Shown here: piece after piece, positions 23,201-33,999 of the stretch
Layout of the letters: each line of letters begins with the position of its first letter
Numbering within the stretch: position 1 is the stretch's first letter
Made by a program: the position numbers and the translations under genes
DNA from: Peromyscus leucopus
Taxonomy: Eukaryota > Chordata > Mammalia > Rodentia > Cricetidae
NCBI RefSeq assembly: GCF_004664715.2
Contig: NC_051068.1
Coordinates: forward strand, 18,352,506 to 18,416,505
Direction: 5' to 3'
DNA length: 64,000 nucleotides
The notes under the pieces: generated by a model
The model's database searches: none
What the model was told of the DNA's origin: nothing
What the model saw: only the letters and a program-made list of their open reading frames with translations

Positions 23201-23727
23201 ATGACATGACAGTTAAGTTCCTGCCCGAGCACTGGCCGCTCACACACGGAAAACAAACCCATCTATCAGTCCCCATGGATTTTGCATATTTACTTAATGG
23301 TTTGGAAAATCTGGGGCTTGAATTTTTCTAATTTTCTTTGATCTGAGACTAATCCAAGCCACAAACCTTCATGAATTGTTTCATGCTGATTTTTGACAAG
23401 GACTGTGGGTGGTAGTACAAAAAAAAATCTGTGTGGAAAACACTGAATTGCTAAGGCTCTACTGAAGCTCATGGCTGGGTTTCCATGGATTTCAAACTAT
23501 GTGATCACACTACTTTTGTGTTTCCCTTCAGTTACACTCAGAATTTGGTTCAGAGCCTAGCTCATCAGTGCAAAGGAGCATGCCCACAAGAGTAGGCTCC
23601 AGTGCTGGGGTGTTTCTGATCGTTTACACTCCAAAACTGCACAAAAAGACACAGAGCAAAGCAATGCTGTTAGAATACTTTATAAGCCAGCAAGAACTGT
23701 CCACAAAAGCATAATTCCCCTTATTCT
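20246..23727. other. Repeat-poor non-coding sequence
   Basis: About 3.5 kb with no recognised gene; only a 22-bp micro-duplication (21919-21962) stands out. Confidence 0.4.
21919..21962. repeat. 22-bp tandem duplication
   Basis: 'cagggcttccctggctcc' plus 'taaa' is repeated once with one change (ctcc/cttc). Confidence 0.95.
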
Positions 23728-24398
23728 TTGTGTGTGTGTTCATGTGTGTGCAGGGGCACGTGTGTGTGTGTGTTCATGTGTGTGCAGGGGCACGTGTGTG
23801 TGTGTGTTCATGTGTGTGCAGGGGCACATGTGTGTGTATTCATGTGTGTGCAGGGGCACATGTGTGTGTATTCATGTGTGTGCAGGGGCACATGTGTGTG
23901 TGTTCATGTGTGTGCAGGGGCACATGTGTGTGTGTTCATGTGTGTGCAGGGGCACATGTGTGTGTATTCATGTGTGTGCAGGGGCACATGTGTGTGTATT
24001 CATGTGTGTGCAGGGGCACATGTGTGTGTGTTCATGTGTGTGCAGGGGCACATGTGTGTGTATTCATGTGTGTGCAGGGGCACATGTGTGTGTGTGTTCA
24101 TGTGTGTGCAGGGGCACATGTGTGTGTATTCATGTGTGTGCAGGGGCACATGTGTGTGTATTCATGTGTGTGCAGGGGCACATGTGTGTGTGTTCATGTG
24201 TGTGCAGGGGCACATGTGTGTGTATTCATGTGTGTGCAGGGGCACATGTGTGTGTATTCATGTGTGTGCAGGGGCACATGTGTGTGTGTTCATGTGTGTG
24301 CAGGGGCACATGTGTGTGTATTCATGTGTGTGCAGGGGCACATGTGTGTGTGTTCATGTGTGTGCAGGGGCACATGTGTGTGTATTCATGTGTGTGCA

Positions 24399-24445
<47 letters not shown>

Positions 24446-24840
24446 TGTGTGTGTGTTCATGTGTTGCAGGGGCACATGTGTGTGTATTCATGTGTGTGCA
24501 GGGGCACATGTGTGTGTGTTCATGTGTGTGCAGGGGCACATGTGTGTGTATTCATGTGTGTGCAGGGGCGTGTGTGTTTTGTGTGTGCAGGGGCACATGT
24601 GTGTGTATTCATGTGTTGCAGGGCATGTTGTGTTTATGTGTTGCAGGGGCACATGTGTGTGTATTCATGTGTGTGCAGGGGCACATGTGTGTGTATTCAT
24701 GTGTATGCAGGGGCACATGTGTGTGTATTCATGTGTGTGCAGGGCACATGTGTGTGTATTCATGTGTGGCACATGTGTGCAGGGGCACATGTGTGTGTAT
24801 TCATGTGTGTGCAGGGGCACATGTGTGTGCATGTGGAGAC
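23728..24840 (+). repeat. 32-bp minisatellite, over 30 copies
   Basis: The unit starts 'cacatgtgtgtgtattcatg' and ends 'tgtgtgcagggg'. Most units are 32 bp and some 34. A variant has gttc in place of attc, and the first units have cacg in place of caca. The array is clean on the left and degraded on the right. A run of 43 G interrupts it. No frame of the unit contains a plus-strand stop codon, so long Cys/Val-rich open frames arise without coding meaning. Confidence 0.98.
24399..24441 (+). repeat. Poly(G) run, 43 bases
   Basis: An uninterrupted G43 replaces the usual GGGG of one minisatellite unit. Confidence 0.97.
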
Positions 24841-25190
24841 CAGAAGCCAACCTTTAGTGTCATTCTTAGGCGTTGTCCACTGTTGGGAAAGTGAGAGACA
24901 GACAGAGAGAGGGTCAAGTGGAAAAGAGGGAGGGAGGGAGGGAGGGAGGGAGGGAGGGAGGGAGGGAGGGAGGGAAGGTCAGAATCATTGGCCTGGAGCT
25001 CACCAATTAGGCCAGACTCTGGCCAGTGAACCCCAGAGATCCTCTTGTCTTTGTCTCCCCAGCACTAGGCTCACAGTTGTTGGCACCATGCCCAGCTTTG
25101 TGAGTGGGCTCTAGGGTAGGAACTCGGGGCCCCATGCTTGGAGAGCGAGAGCGTTACCGAAGGAGCTGTCTCCCCAGCCTCCTCTTACTC
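24826..25190 (-). repeat. B3-type SINE with (GGGA)n insertion
   Basis: The antisense B3 phrases 'catgtggagaccagaagcca', 'gcctggagctcaccaattag', 'ccccagcactaggctcacag' and 'aaggagctgtctccccagcc' are in order. A (GGGA)n tract sits at 24926-24975. Confidence 0.8.
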
Positions 25191-25429
25191 TCTCTACTAA
25201 TACGGAGTTACTATAGTAAAAATTCATTCCGCTAATATTACCAACTTCTAGAAGTATACTAAACTGTAGAACATTCCAGTTGTAACCGAATTTTCGGCAT
25301 AATACAAGATGAAATAGCAGCCTTTGGTTTTAATTAGTACCACTGAAAGGCTTGATAAACTGTGTGTGTCCCCAAGCTCCGTAGTTACAGGGGACACACT
25401 GTATCTGTGCCTGTGTCTTGTGTCATTTT

Positions 25430-25530
25430 CTTTCTTTTAAGATAGGATCTTAGTACGCAGCTCATGCTGGCCTGGGAGTCACGAGACCCTCTGCCATGGC
25501 CTCTGGAACTGCATCTCTTGATCCTTAATT
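25430..25530 (-). repeat. Degraded B1/B4-like SINE
   Basis: 'agataggatcttagtacgca' and 'gctcatgctggcctgggagt' recall an antisense SINE head. Confidence 0.4.
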
Positions 25531-25838
25531 TTCAGTGATTTAAGATTGCTCACATGGAGCTACAGAATTCAAAACAAAGGTGGGTCAGATCTCTGGATGC
25601 AACATTTTGTGTTTCAGGTGAGACACAAAGCCCTAGGAATTAAGAGACATACTTATATGCATGCAATACCAATATATATCCACAATAAGGTATGTTTTGC
25701 CCAATTATAAGATACTTACTATCATCTTTACAATGTAAGATTTCAAATAAGGAAGTTTAAAATAAAATACCAAACACAGAGATTGGATTTTAAGCAGTAA
25801 TTATGACCTTTCCTCTCTCAATCCATACAGACAAGAGT
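25531..25838. other. Non-coding, nothing recognised
   Basis: AT-rich. Confidence 0.35.
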
Positions 25839-25912
25839 CAAGAGCTTAGAGGTAAGCCCTTTCCCAGTGGGTGTGAGGTCCAGGTTCGTCCCTGGTACAA
25901 CAAGAATAACTA
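25839..25912 (+). repeat. ID-like relic
   Basis: 'ggtccaggttcgtccctggt' resembles the second half of the ID body ('ccctgggttcaatccccagc'). Confidence 0.4.
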
Positions 25913-26096
25913 AAGATTCACATTTATCCTATTTTACATCATTTAGCCAATATTTGCTCATAGGTCATATGTATAGACTCCAACATTGCAACTTACAGCA
26001 CTTCAAAGTCCCAAAGAACCTTCTAGATAGACAGTAAGGAGGTTGGAGAGCCAAAGTCAGACCTGTGTTTAATATAATTATTAAAATTTATAATAT

Positions 26097-26112
26097 TCAT
26101 TTAACTATTTTT
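26097..26112. repeat. Target-site duplication, copy 1
   Basis: TCATTTAACTATTTTT, identical to 27257-27272 and 27394-27409. Confidence 0.9.
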
Positions 26113-27256
26113 ATTAGTAATATTTTTTGAAATTATAATTACATCATTTCCTCCTTCCCTGTCTTCTCTCCAGCTTCTCCCATGCACCCCCTTTTTGCTC
26201 TTTCTCAAACTCATGGCCGCTTTTTCTTTAATTGTTGTTACATATATAGATACAGATTAGATATATTTGCAAACACAACCTGCAGAGTCCATATAATGCT
26301 ACAGATATTTACATGACCTTAGGACTGACCACTTGCTATTAGATAACCAATCAGGGGCCTCTTCCCAGGGAGGAACATTCCACCCATTCTCAGCATCCTC
26401 CAGTGGCCCATAGTTCTCTGACTGAGGTTGAAGCCCCATGAGATGTCCCCTTTCCTATTAGCATGGGGTCACCACTGTTCAGGTCTTGTTTAGGCAGCCA
26501 TGTTGATGAGACTTTTCTGACATTCCTAGGAGACACAATCTCACAGAAAACTCCTTATTCTTCTGGCTCTTACAATCTTTCTGCCCCATCTTCCATAATC
26601 ATCCTCAAGTTAGGTACAGGAGCTGTGTTGTATATAAATCATTTGGGACCTGAAACCCCACGATCTCTTGTTCTCTGCATTTTTGATGGGTCATGGTTTT
26701 TCTGCAATGGTCTCCATCTGCTGCAAAGAGAAGTTTCTTTGACGAGGGTGAGAACTACTCTGATCTGTGGGTACAACCACAAATATTTATAAGGTAGGAG
26801 GAATTATCCTGGTTCACTAATGTGGCAGTAGTAGGTTCTCCCCGTCGAGATCCGTGACTTCACTGGCCCTGAGTAGCTGGCTAGGTTTCCAGTTGAGCAG
26901 GCCTTAAGTCCTCTTAGAAAACTATTGGTCACCACCAAGGTAAGTGCGTCCCTCTTGTGTCTTTAGAGTTGTCATGTCCTGCTGGTTGTTGTTGTGGTTC
27001 ACAGCTGGGTAGGATTGTTGACTGCTTCCCTCCCTTGGAAACTTGCATGGAGCTTTCTGGTACCATTAAAGCTAGTCCTCAGAGAGGAGGCTTTCCGGTC
27101 AGATCCAGCTCAGGTCCTCTGGCTCCTGTGTTTGAAGGGCATGGTGTCTTCAGCAATAGAAACTTACCTTCCACCTCTAGGGGGCAAGAGCATAGCCTGT
27201 AATGTTGGGCGTCTCTTGGGACAGCCCTGGCTGTTAATCCATACTAAATGCTCACA
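26113..27256 (-). mobile_element. LINE-1 3' region (L1_Mur/Lx-type), minus strand
   Basis: 'ctcaaactcatggccgcttt', 'caggtcttgtttaggcagcc', 'cttacaatctttctgcccca', 'ggcagtagtaggttctcccc', 'ttgactgcttccctcccttg' and 'aaagctagtcctcagagagg' follow the consensus over 1.1 kb. It is 5'-truncated and non-coding, and flanked by identical 16-bp duplications. Confidence 0.85.
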
Positions 27257-27272
27257 TCATTTAACTATTTTT
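27257..27272. repeat. Target-site duplication, copy 2 (shared)
   Basis: TCATTTAACTATTTTT lies between two L1 insertions. Confidence 0.9.
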
Positions 27273-27393
27273 GTTGTTGTTGTTGCTACTTTATTTTTTT
27301 TTTATAATTTGATTTAATATTACATATCAGCCACGGCAAGGACTCCCCTAGGGATTCAGCTCAATCTGGTAGATTCAGTCCAGGCAGGTCCAG
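27273..27393 (-). mobile_element. Short LINE-1 3' end, minus strand
   Basis: A (gtt)n/poly-T tail, 'attacatatcagccacggca' and 'gattcagctcaatctggtag' are the last ~120 bp of a rodent L1 3' UTR, of a subfamily different from its neighbour. Confidence 0.8.
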
Positions 27394-27409
27394 TCATTTA
27401 ACTATTTTT
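27394..27409. repeat. Target-site duplication, copy 3
   Basis: TCATTTAACTATTTTT, third identical copy. Confidence 0.9.
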
Positions 27410-27939
27410 AATCAGAGTTGGGGATAAGAGAAAACACGAATTGAAAATATGGATGCCCTCAAAGGTGTGTGCACCCTGCTTCACACTCCGAGATTGGATC
27501 TGTTTGATTGGGCATTTTGATACGATTCTATTTTACTAATATTATGAATTAGTAGATTAGGCCTGCAGCCTGAATTTGTTCATCTGGTTTTATTTCTGTC
27601 CCCAAATACATTATGTTGTTGTATCTTATACTGATGATATTATGGTTATCAATTTACTTAGCAAGCTTAGCAGATCCCTCCCTCCCAATACTGCCCCTGA
27701 ATAATGTGTGGTCTGTTTCGTGCCCATATCTTGGTAATATCTGAAGTAGACTCCAAACCATTTTCCATCTTTGTGGGATAACATAATGACCTATTTTATA
27801 CTGTTAAGAAGGCCAGTTTAATCCAAAATCAAAATGTAATTTTTTTTATCCAATTACAGTTTCTCCCTTCTCATCTCTGTCAGCTTGGAGCTGAGGCAGG
27901 ATGCTAACCCTGTACAAACTGAAGGTTTGGTATCAGACA
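27410..27939. other. Non-coding, nothing recognised
   Basis: AT-rich unique-looking sequence. Confidence 0.4.
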
Positions 27940-28380
27940 TATAATGCTCTGAGGTCTGGTTGAGGAGAAGGTTTTATTGTAGATATGAGGGAGAATACAC
28001 CAGAGGCATCTAGAAGAGTCCAGAGCAGGGAGAGAAAGTGTAAACTGAACATGGCCAGTAGACTGGACAGACCATGAGAGGAGAGAGAGTGGGAGGGGAG
28101 GGAGAGGAAGACAAAAAGGGGGTGCATGCAAGCAAAGGAGACCAAGAGAGAAGGGCAAGGGGGGTCAGGAGGGAAGACAAAAGAAAGGCATGGCTAAAAT
28201 GTCGGGCTTCTATGGAAATTAAGAGCCGGAGGAGGGCTGCCCATGAGCTGGAGACATTTAGGGTGGGGCAGGCTGAGAACTGAGAAGAACCACAGGCAGC
28301 TGTGATACTGGAAAGCCGGAGGCCAGTGTGGTGGCAAGGGAAAGCACTGTGCTAGACACTCATTCTACATTCCCAACAGA
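27940..28380 (-). mobile_element. LTR-like retroviral relic
   Basis: 'aggttttattgtagatatga' (AATAAAA on the minus strand), 'actgaacatggccagtagac' and 'aaggcatggctaaaatgtcg' are shared in order with 13.9-14.1 kb. No retroviral gene is present. Confidence 0.5.
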
Positions 28381-28519
28381 TAAGCTCCTGGCAGCTCTGA
28401 CTCCTTGGCCCCTTCCCAGAATTGTAAATCTGCTGAGATAAATAACCGCTTGCTCTTGCTTTTGTAAAATTGCTTATCACTGTACCAGAGAGTGAGACCT
28501 CTTCTCCATCTCTGTGACC

Positions 28520-28520
<1 letters not shown>

Positions 28521-28580
<60 letters not shown>
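28521..28580 (+). repeat. (GA)30 microsatellite
   Basis: Uninterrupted GA dinucleotides. Confidence 0.98.
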
Positions 28581-28583
<3 letters not shown>

Positions 28584-28805
28584 TCCCTAGCAGAGGGGAG
28601 TAAAGGCAATTTCTCACTCAATTACACATTCCACAGGAACCATAATCATGATCTCCATCTTGAAAAACTACCTGCCCCCTTCTATGGCAAACCTTCAATG
28701 TGGCTTTAAGGCTGCTGTCCTGCTAATAATAATTAATAAATTCCTGTAATTATAATTTGAATTGAGTCTGTGGTCTTGTCCTGATGGATTCAAACTCTGT
28801 ATCAC

Positions 28806-29096
28806 CAGTGTCTCAGTCACTGTTCTATTTCTGTGAAGAGACACCATGAACGTGTCAGCTCTTATAAAGGAAAACATTTAACTGGGGCTGGCTTACAGTT
28901 CAGAGTTTAGTCCATTGCTGTCATGGCAGGAAGCATGGCAGCGTGCAGGCAGACATTTCTGAAGCAGTAGCCGAGAGTTCTACATTCAGATCCACAGGCA
29001 GCAGGAAGAAAGAGACTTTGGGCTTGGAATGGACTTTATGAAACCTTAAAGCCCACCTCCCAGAGACACATTTCCTCCAACAAGGTCACACCTCTC
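28806..29096 (-). repeat. Rodent URR1/RMER1-type repeat, first part
   Basis: 'gtctcagtcactgttctatt', 'ctgtgaagagacaccatgaa', 'aactggggctggcttacagt' and 'catggcagcgtgcaggcaga' are the reverse of the family seen at 1.56-1.98 kb. It stops at the L1 insertion and resumes at 29694. Confidence 0.85.
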
Positions 29097-29693
29097 TTTT
29101 TTTTAATTAAGAAATGTTCTATTTATTTTGCATACCAACCACAGATCCCCTTCCCCATCCTCCTCCCACCCCCTAGGCTTCCCCCCCAACCCCCTCCATT
29201 CCCACCTCCTCCAAGGCAAGGCCTCCTATGGGGAGTCAGTAGAGCCTGACACACTCAGTTGAGGCAGGTCCAAGCGCCCCCCCCTGCACCAAAGCTGTCT
29301 AAGGTGTCCCACCATAGGCAGTGGGCTCCAAAAGGCCCCCTCATGCACCAGGGTTGGATTCTGATCCCACTGCCAGGGGACCCCTTAAGCAGATCAAGCT
29401 ACATAACTGTCTCGCCTATGCAGAGGGTCTAGTCCAGTCCCATGGAGGCTCCACAGCTGTTGGTTCATGGGTTCTCACTAGTTTGGTTCGGTTGTCTCTG
29501 TAGGTTTCCCCATCATGATCTTGATGCCCCTTGCTCATAGAATCCCTCTTCTCTCTCTTTGACTGGACTTCCAGAGCCTGGCCTGGTGCTTGGCTGTAGA
29601 TCTCTGCATCTGCTTCCATTAGTTACTGGATGAAGGAAGGCTCTATGATGGATGACAGTTAGGGTATTCACTGATCTGATTACTGGGGTAGAG
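29097..29693 (-). mobile_element. LINE-1 3' UTR, minus strand, inserted in a repeat
   Basis: A poly-T tail, 'attttgcataccaaccacag', 'cctcctccaaggcaaggcct' and 'gaggctccacagctgttggt' through 'ctgattactggggtagag' are an antisense cricetid-type L1 3' UTR. It is flanked by 13-bp duplications (ggtcacacctctc 29084-29096 and ggtcacccctctt 29694-29706, 11 of 13 identical). Confidence 0.9.
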
Positions 29694-29795
29694 GGTCACC
29701 CCTCTTAATCCTTTCAAACAGTGCCACTCTCTGGTGAACAAGTATTCAAATCTGTGACCCTTTGGAGGCCATTCTTATTCAAACCACCACAACTA
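29694..29795 (-). repeat. Rodent URR1/RMER1-type repeat, second part
   Basis: 'tttcaaacagtgccactctc' and 'tggtgaacaagtattcaaat' continue the repeat after the L1. Confidence 0.8.
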
Positions 29796-30230
29796 GCATG
29801 CACTTTGGTATGCTAATAAACACCCGCCCCCCCATAGTCAGTCATGCACCTCTTCTGAAGTGATAAAGAAATAGCTCCTTTGGTGGAGGGGAAGAGGCCC
29901 CAGAATTTGGGGGAGTAGAATTTCCTTTGGACCTGACAAAACCCTTGTGGAGAGAGAGCCTGCATGCTGCCATCTTGCTCTCTTTTCCCTCAGACTGCAC
30001 ATCTCTGTCACCTTTTTCTCCTTCAAAGGCAAAGGCTAGTGTTGTTCACACCCTGTAGTGTGTGTGTGTGACTGGCAAATCCCCCAGAGACCTCCCCTCC
30101 ATGTGCATTCTTGTTGTTGGCCTCCAGGCAACGTCTCAGCAAGCTACTTATCCCCTGTCCTCAGTGGTGACCCCTGAGCCTGCCTCTGCCCTCTCCCCTC
30201 AGCAGCTTTTGGGTTGGAACCTGTCCTACT
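29796..30230. other. Non-coding, nothing recognised
   Basis: No supported feature. Confidence 0.4.
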
Positions 30231-30231
30231 T

Positions 30232-30548
30232 TTCCTCTCTGTTGCTGTGACAAAAACACTCTGACCAAACACAACTCAGAGGGGAGAGGATTTATACACC
30301 TTACACTGCCAGGTCATGGCCCATCGTTGAGGGAAGTCCAGGAGGAAGCCATGGAGGAACACTGTCTTATACAGCCCAGGACCACCTTCCAGGGATGAAG
30401 TCCTTCACGGTGGGCTGGATGAATTAGTAGCCAAGGCAATATCCTCATAGACATTCCCACGGGCCGGTCTGATCTAGACCACTCCCCATCAAAGCTTTCC
30501 ACTCAGATGGCTCTAGGCTGTGTCAAGTTAACAGTTCCCTTACCAACA
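30232..30548 (-). repeat. Rodent mid-repetitive element
   Basis: 'ctctctgttgctgtgacaaa', 'aactcagaggggagaggatt' and 'gatggctctaggctgtgtca' followed by 'agttaac' are the reverse of the family at 17.3-18.0 kb. Confidence 0.65.
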
Positions 30549-31673
30549 ACTCTCTGTGGCTCTCTACCACTTTCAACCCAGAAATAGCCTAACGAGGTTC
30601 ATCCTCCTGCCTCTGTCTGGTCCATTCTGACCCCTCTCCTGGCCCTGATGTCCTCAAATATTCTGGTTTCTTCTTCACATGAGTGCCAAAGCCCTGGGAT
30701 GTCATGACCTAGTTTGGTGCTTAGGGAACATGTTGCTTCTTCACTTGGAGGGCAGAAGAAATGCCTTCCCTCCTGTGAGCTGGAGAATAAATTTGTAGGG
30801 GTGAAAGCCACTGCATTAGGTTGATGTCTCTCTTTTCACATCTTCCAGCGCTGCAGTGGTGAATCTGGGACACCTACTATCCTTAGCTTTGTGTAAAATT
30901 TTAAGACAATGGAAGAAGTCACCTGAGGATATGTAATGTGGAAATTGTTATAAGTATAAAAGTATATAATTATATTATTAATTGGCACACAAAATTATTA
31001 TAATTTCCATAGGTTACTATGAAGTAGATTTCAGTTACCCTGATATCCACAGAGGATGGCCAAACACCCAGGAATGCTGAAAGCCTCCAGTCTCTTGTGA
31101 TATGGGGTGCTGTTTGCATAGAGCCTTGTCTGCAGCCTCCCACACACCTGAAATACTTTCTGGGTTATTTATAGCACCCAATACTACACAAATTCTTTTA
31201 AGTTGTTGCTATGCTCTATTGTGTAAGAAACAGTGACAAGGGAAAGTTCTGTACATGCCCAGTCTTACATTTTTAACATTTGTTTTGTTTTTTAAAATCT
31301 GGAATTGGTTGGACTGTAGATGTGGAACCCAAAGAGCTTGCAGTATCTGGATTATTTGCTCTTCTTCCTGAGGTCTACTTTCGTTACTAAAGTATTGTGA
31401 GACTTACCTAAATATTCCCTTATGTAGTAGCCTTGCAAGTAGAGAAAACCAAGCCCTCAGTGACCTGACAGGAGTCCTCACACACGGGCACACATGCTGG
31501 CACAGCACACAGCCCTGAGCGAGTCACTCAGCAGTCACATGGCTTTCTCCTGGGGTCCTGCTGCTCTGGCTTCTCATGCAGAGCTCACAGCAGAGCCAAG
31601 TCAATGAATGCTACCAACAGTTAGTGTTCTTTTCTTGAAAGATGACAGAAATCACCTTAAAGTGGTGATTTGA
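30549..31673. other. Non-coding, nothing recognised
   Basis: No supported feature in about 1.1 kb. Confidence 0.4.
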
Positions 31674-31686
31674 AAATTCAGACACT

Positions 31687-31837
31687 TTTTTGTTTTTTTC
31701 AAGACAGGGTTTTACTGTGTAATACCCTTAGTTGTTCTAGAACTCACTCTGTAGACCAGGCTGGCCTCGAACTCACAGAGATCCACCTGCCTCTGCCTCC
31801 GAGTGCTGGGCTTAAAGACAGCTGCCACCACCCAGCT
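31687..31837 (-). repeat. B1 SINE with target duplication
   Basis: 'caagacagggttttactgtg', 'gaactcactctgtagaccag' and 'ctgcctctgcctccgagtgc' are antisense B1. It is flanked by aaattcagacact (31674-31686) and aaattcagactct (31838-31850). Confidence 0.96.
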
Positions 31838-31850
31838 AAATTCAGACTCT

Positions 31851-33951
31851 TTTAATTGTAAGTAGAAGTCTAACTCAAAATAACTTAAAATATAGGAAAT
31901 GCCCATTGCATGGCTTTAGGAAAAAATCCAGTTTCTGTCTTTCTTTTATTTGGTGTCACTTAAGAATAAAAAAAGGAAACATTTTTCTCAAAAGCTCCTA
32001 GAAACTTTTCTCAACAGCTAGATCATCTGACAACAGGCCATGTGGCCGATTCTGCACAAAGCTGTCCAGAAGAACAGGCTAGACCAATCAACCTCAGTCT
32101 GGCCCTCTCCAGAACCTAGGCATGAGGTCAGGTCTACCGAAAACATATGGCTATAAAGGTGGTGTTAGGAAAAAGGTTGTAAAAATAAAAGGAAACATGC
32201 AAGTGTATTATCAGGACATGGTGATGAGTTGGGGATGTTCTGACTCAGGACAGAACGGATCTGACATTGAGTGCTCCACTACCGGTCTTGGCATACTGGC
32301 TCCCTGCTTATTTCTTCTTTTTAGAAATAAGGTTGTCTTATTTCTTGTCTGCTTGTCTTCCTAAAGAGAAAAGGCCAAGGCCATTTTCCATGAAAGAGAG
32401 CTTCCAGTAGTTACCAGTTCACACTCTACAGCTACCCACACAGAGGACTTTTAACTCTCACTGGGTCCAAACGCCACATGACCAGAACTAAGTCGCAACA
32501 CTTCATGGGACCAGCTGTTCCAGGGACTTGGTGTGAGGATTCACAGGGAGGTACACAGCTGTCACTCTACATGTCTGCACAAGCAGTGGCTGCTGGGGCA
32601 ATCACAGTGCTGAGACCTGTCAACATAGAGGGGGAAAAGGAGTTACAAGACACATGGGAGTGTAAGCATGCAGTGATGAGCTGGGACAGTACCTCAGTGG
32701 TCCGCATTTGGTAGATGCTCCTGATGACTGGACGGTGTGCTAGCTAGTGTCTCTCTACTAAACTGAAATTTGACTCGTGTAAACTACATGTGGCTGTTTC
32801 TGCACTGACTTATGCTGCCTAAAGCCACTCAGCTCCCGTCCGCACGTCCCTTGATCTCTCTGCGTGAATGGCGTTCGCTATTAAGCTTTCTTTCTTCCAC
32901 TGTACATATCTCGGTTATTTCTAATACCTATTCTGAATCACTGCAATCGTTTTTAACCACAAATTCTGATCATTTTGGTCTCATCAAACAGTCGTCTTCT
33001 TTTATTATGTGTGGTCTTATTTGCATAATTTTGACTGAGCTCGTGAAAGCAGCTGTTACTTAATTTCGGTTCCTGGAGATGAACGCGCCGTTAAACTGTA
33101 AATGGACTTTCTTATTCCCAGGTTTTAGATTGCAAATCTCAACATATCTGCCTAAGGGCTTTGCTCTACTGAGGTCAGGCTCCCTCGAGAATTGATGGTA
33201 TAGCTGGCCTGAAGGGACCCAAGACACAGCCCCAGAATGTATTTCCAGGGAGGAGAAATATAAATTATACTCACCATTCAGTGGCAGAGCCAAATGACCC
33301 CAGTGGAACCCTGTCTTGCTTTCTTTACTTTGTTCTAGAAATACAACCTACCCTGAGAGGCCAGCAATATAGTAAAGGATGCAGACCCAGGGTCTGCCCA
33401 GCAGGCATCAGTCAAACCAGCTACATCCAAAACCCACCTCTTCCGGATCTCTGACTTGGTGTTTTTCTTTCCTTGGGCTAAGGGTGCATTCTCATGGGTG
33501 TTTCTGCGCATAAGCTGAGGAGAAACTTCAGAGTCCGCTGAAGCACACAGTCCCCTCTGTAACTGTGCCCTGCTTGGCCTCCCCTCTCCTCTCTGTGCAA
33601 CTCCGACACTTCCTTTCTCTCTTTGTGAATCTTTGATGCAGGAGAAGGAAATCCTGCTCTGCTAGGGCATCCAAGCATCTTTAGCGCCTCTTTCTTTCGA
33701 GTATTTCCTGTTGCTTTCCTGGGAATCCCTCCCTGGTGAGATCCTTGGTGACACTGTTCTGGCTTTTTTCTAAAGAGCAAAAGCTTTAGTTGCTACTTTA
33801 GTTCTTTACTTGCTACTGGTGCTTTGTTCTTACCTAAAAATAAGCTTGCAAACTTTTTTTTTTTAAAGCTGTTTTCTATAAAATGCCAGGTAGCCATGTT
33901 TGCTCTTTAAAGTCTAAATAACAGCTACAGTTTGCTCTTGTGGCTGAGCAG
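31851..33951. other. Non-coding, nothing recognised
   Basis: About 2.1 kb without a recognised repeat or exon. Confidence 0.4.
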
Positions 33952-33999
33952 TGGTCCTAACACATTATCTTTGCCTGGTCCTAACACATTATCTTTGCC
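33952..33999. repeat. 24-bp perfect tandem duplication
   Basis: 'tggtcctaacacattatctt' plus 'tgcc' occurs twice head to tail without a mismatch. Confidence 0.97.

Noticed and set aside
23728..25114. Three overlapping 375-460-codon Cys-rich open frames
   Set aside because: They are produced by a stop-free 32-bp tandem repeat, with a poly-Gly, poly-Gly or poly-Gly segment from the G run whichever frame is read. No signal of real coding such as a unique domain.
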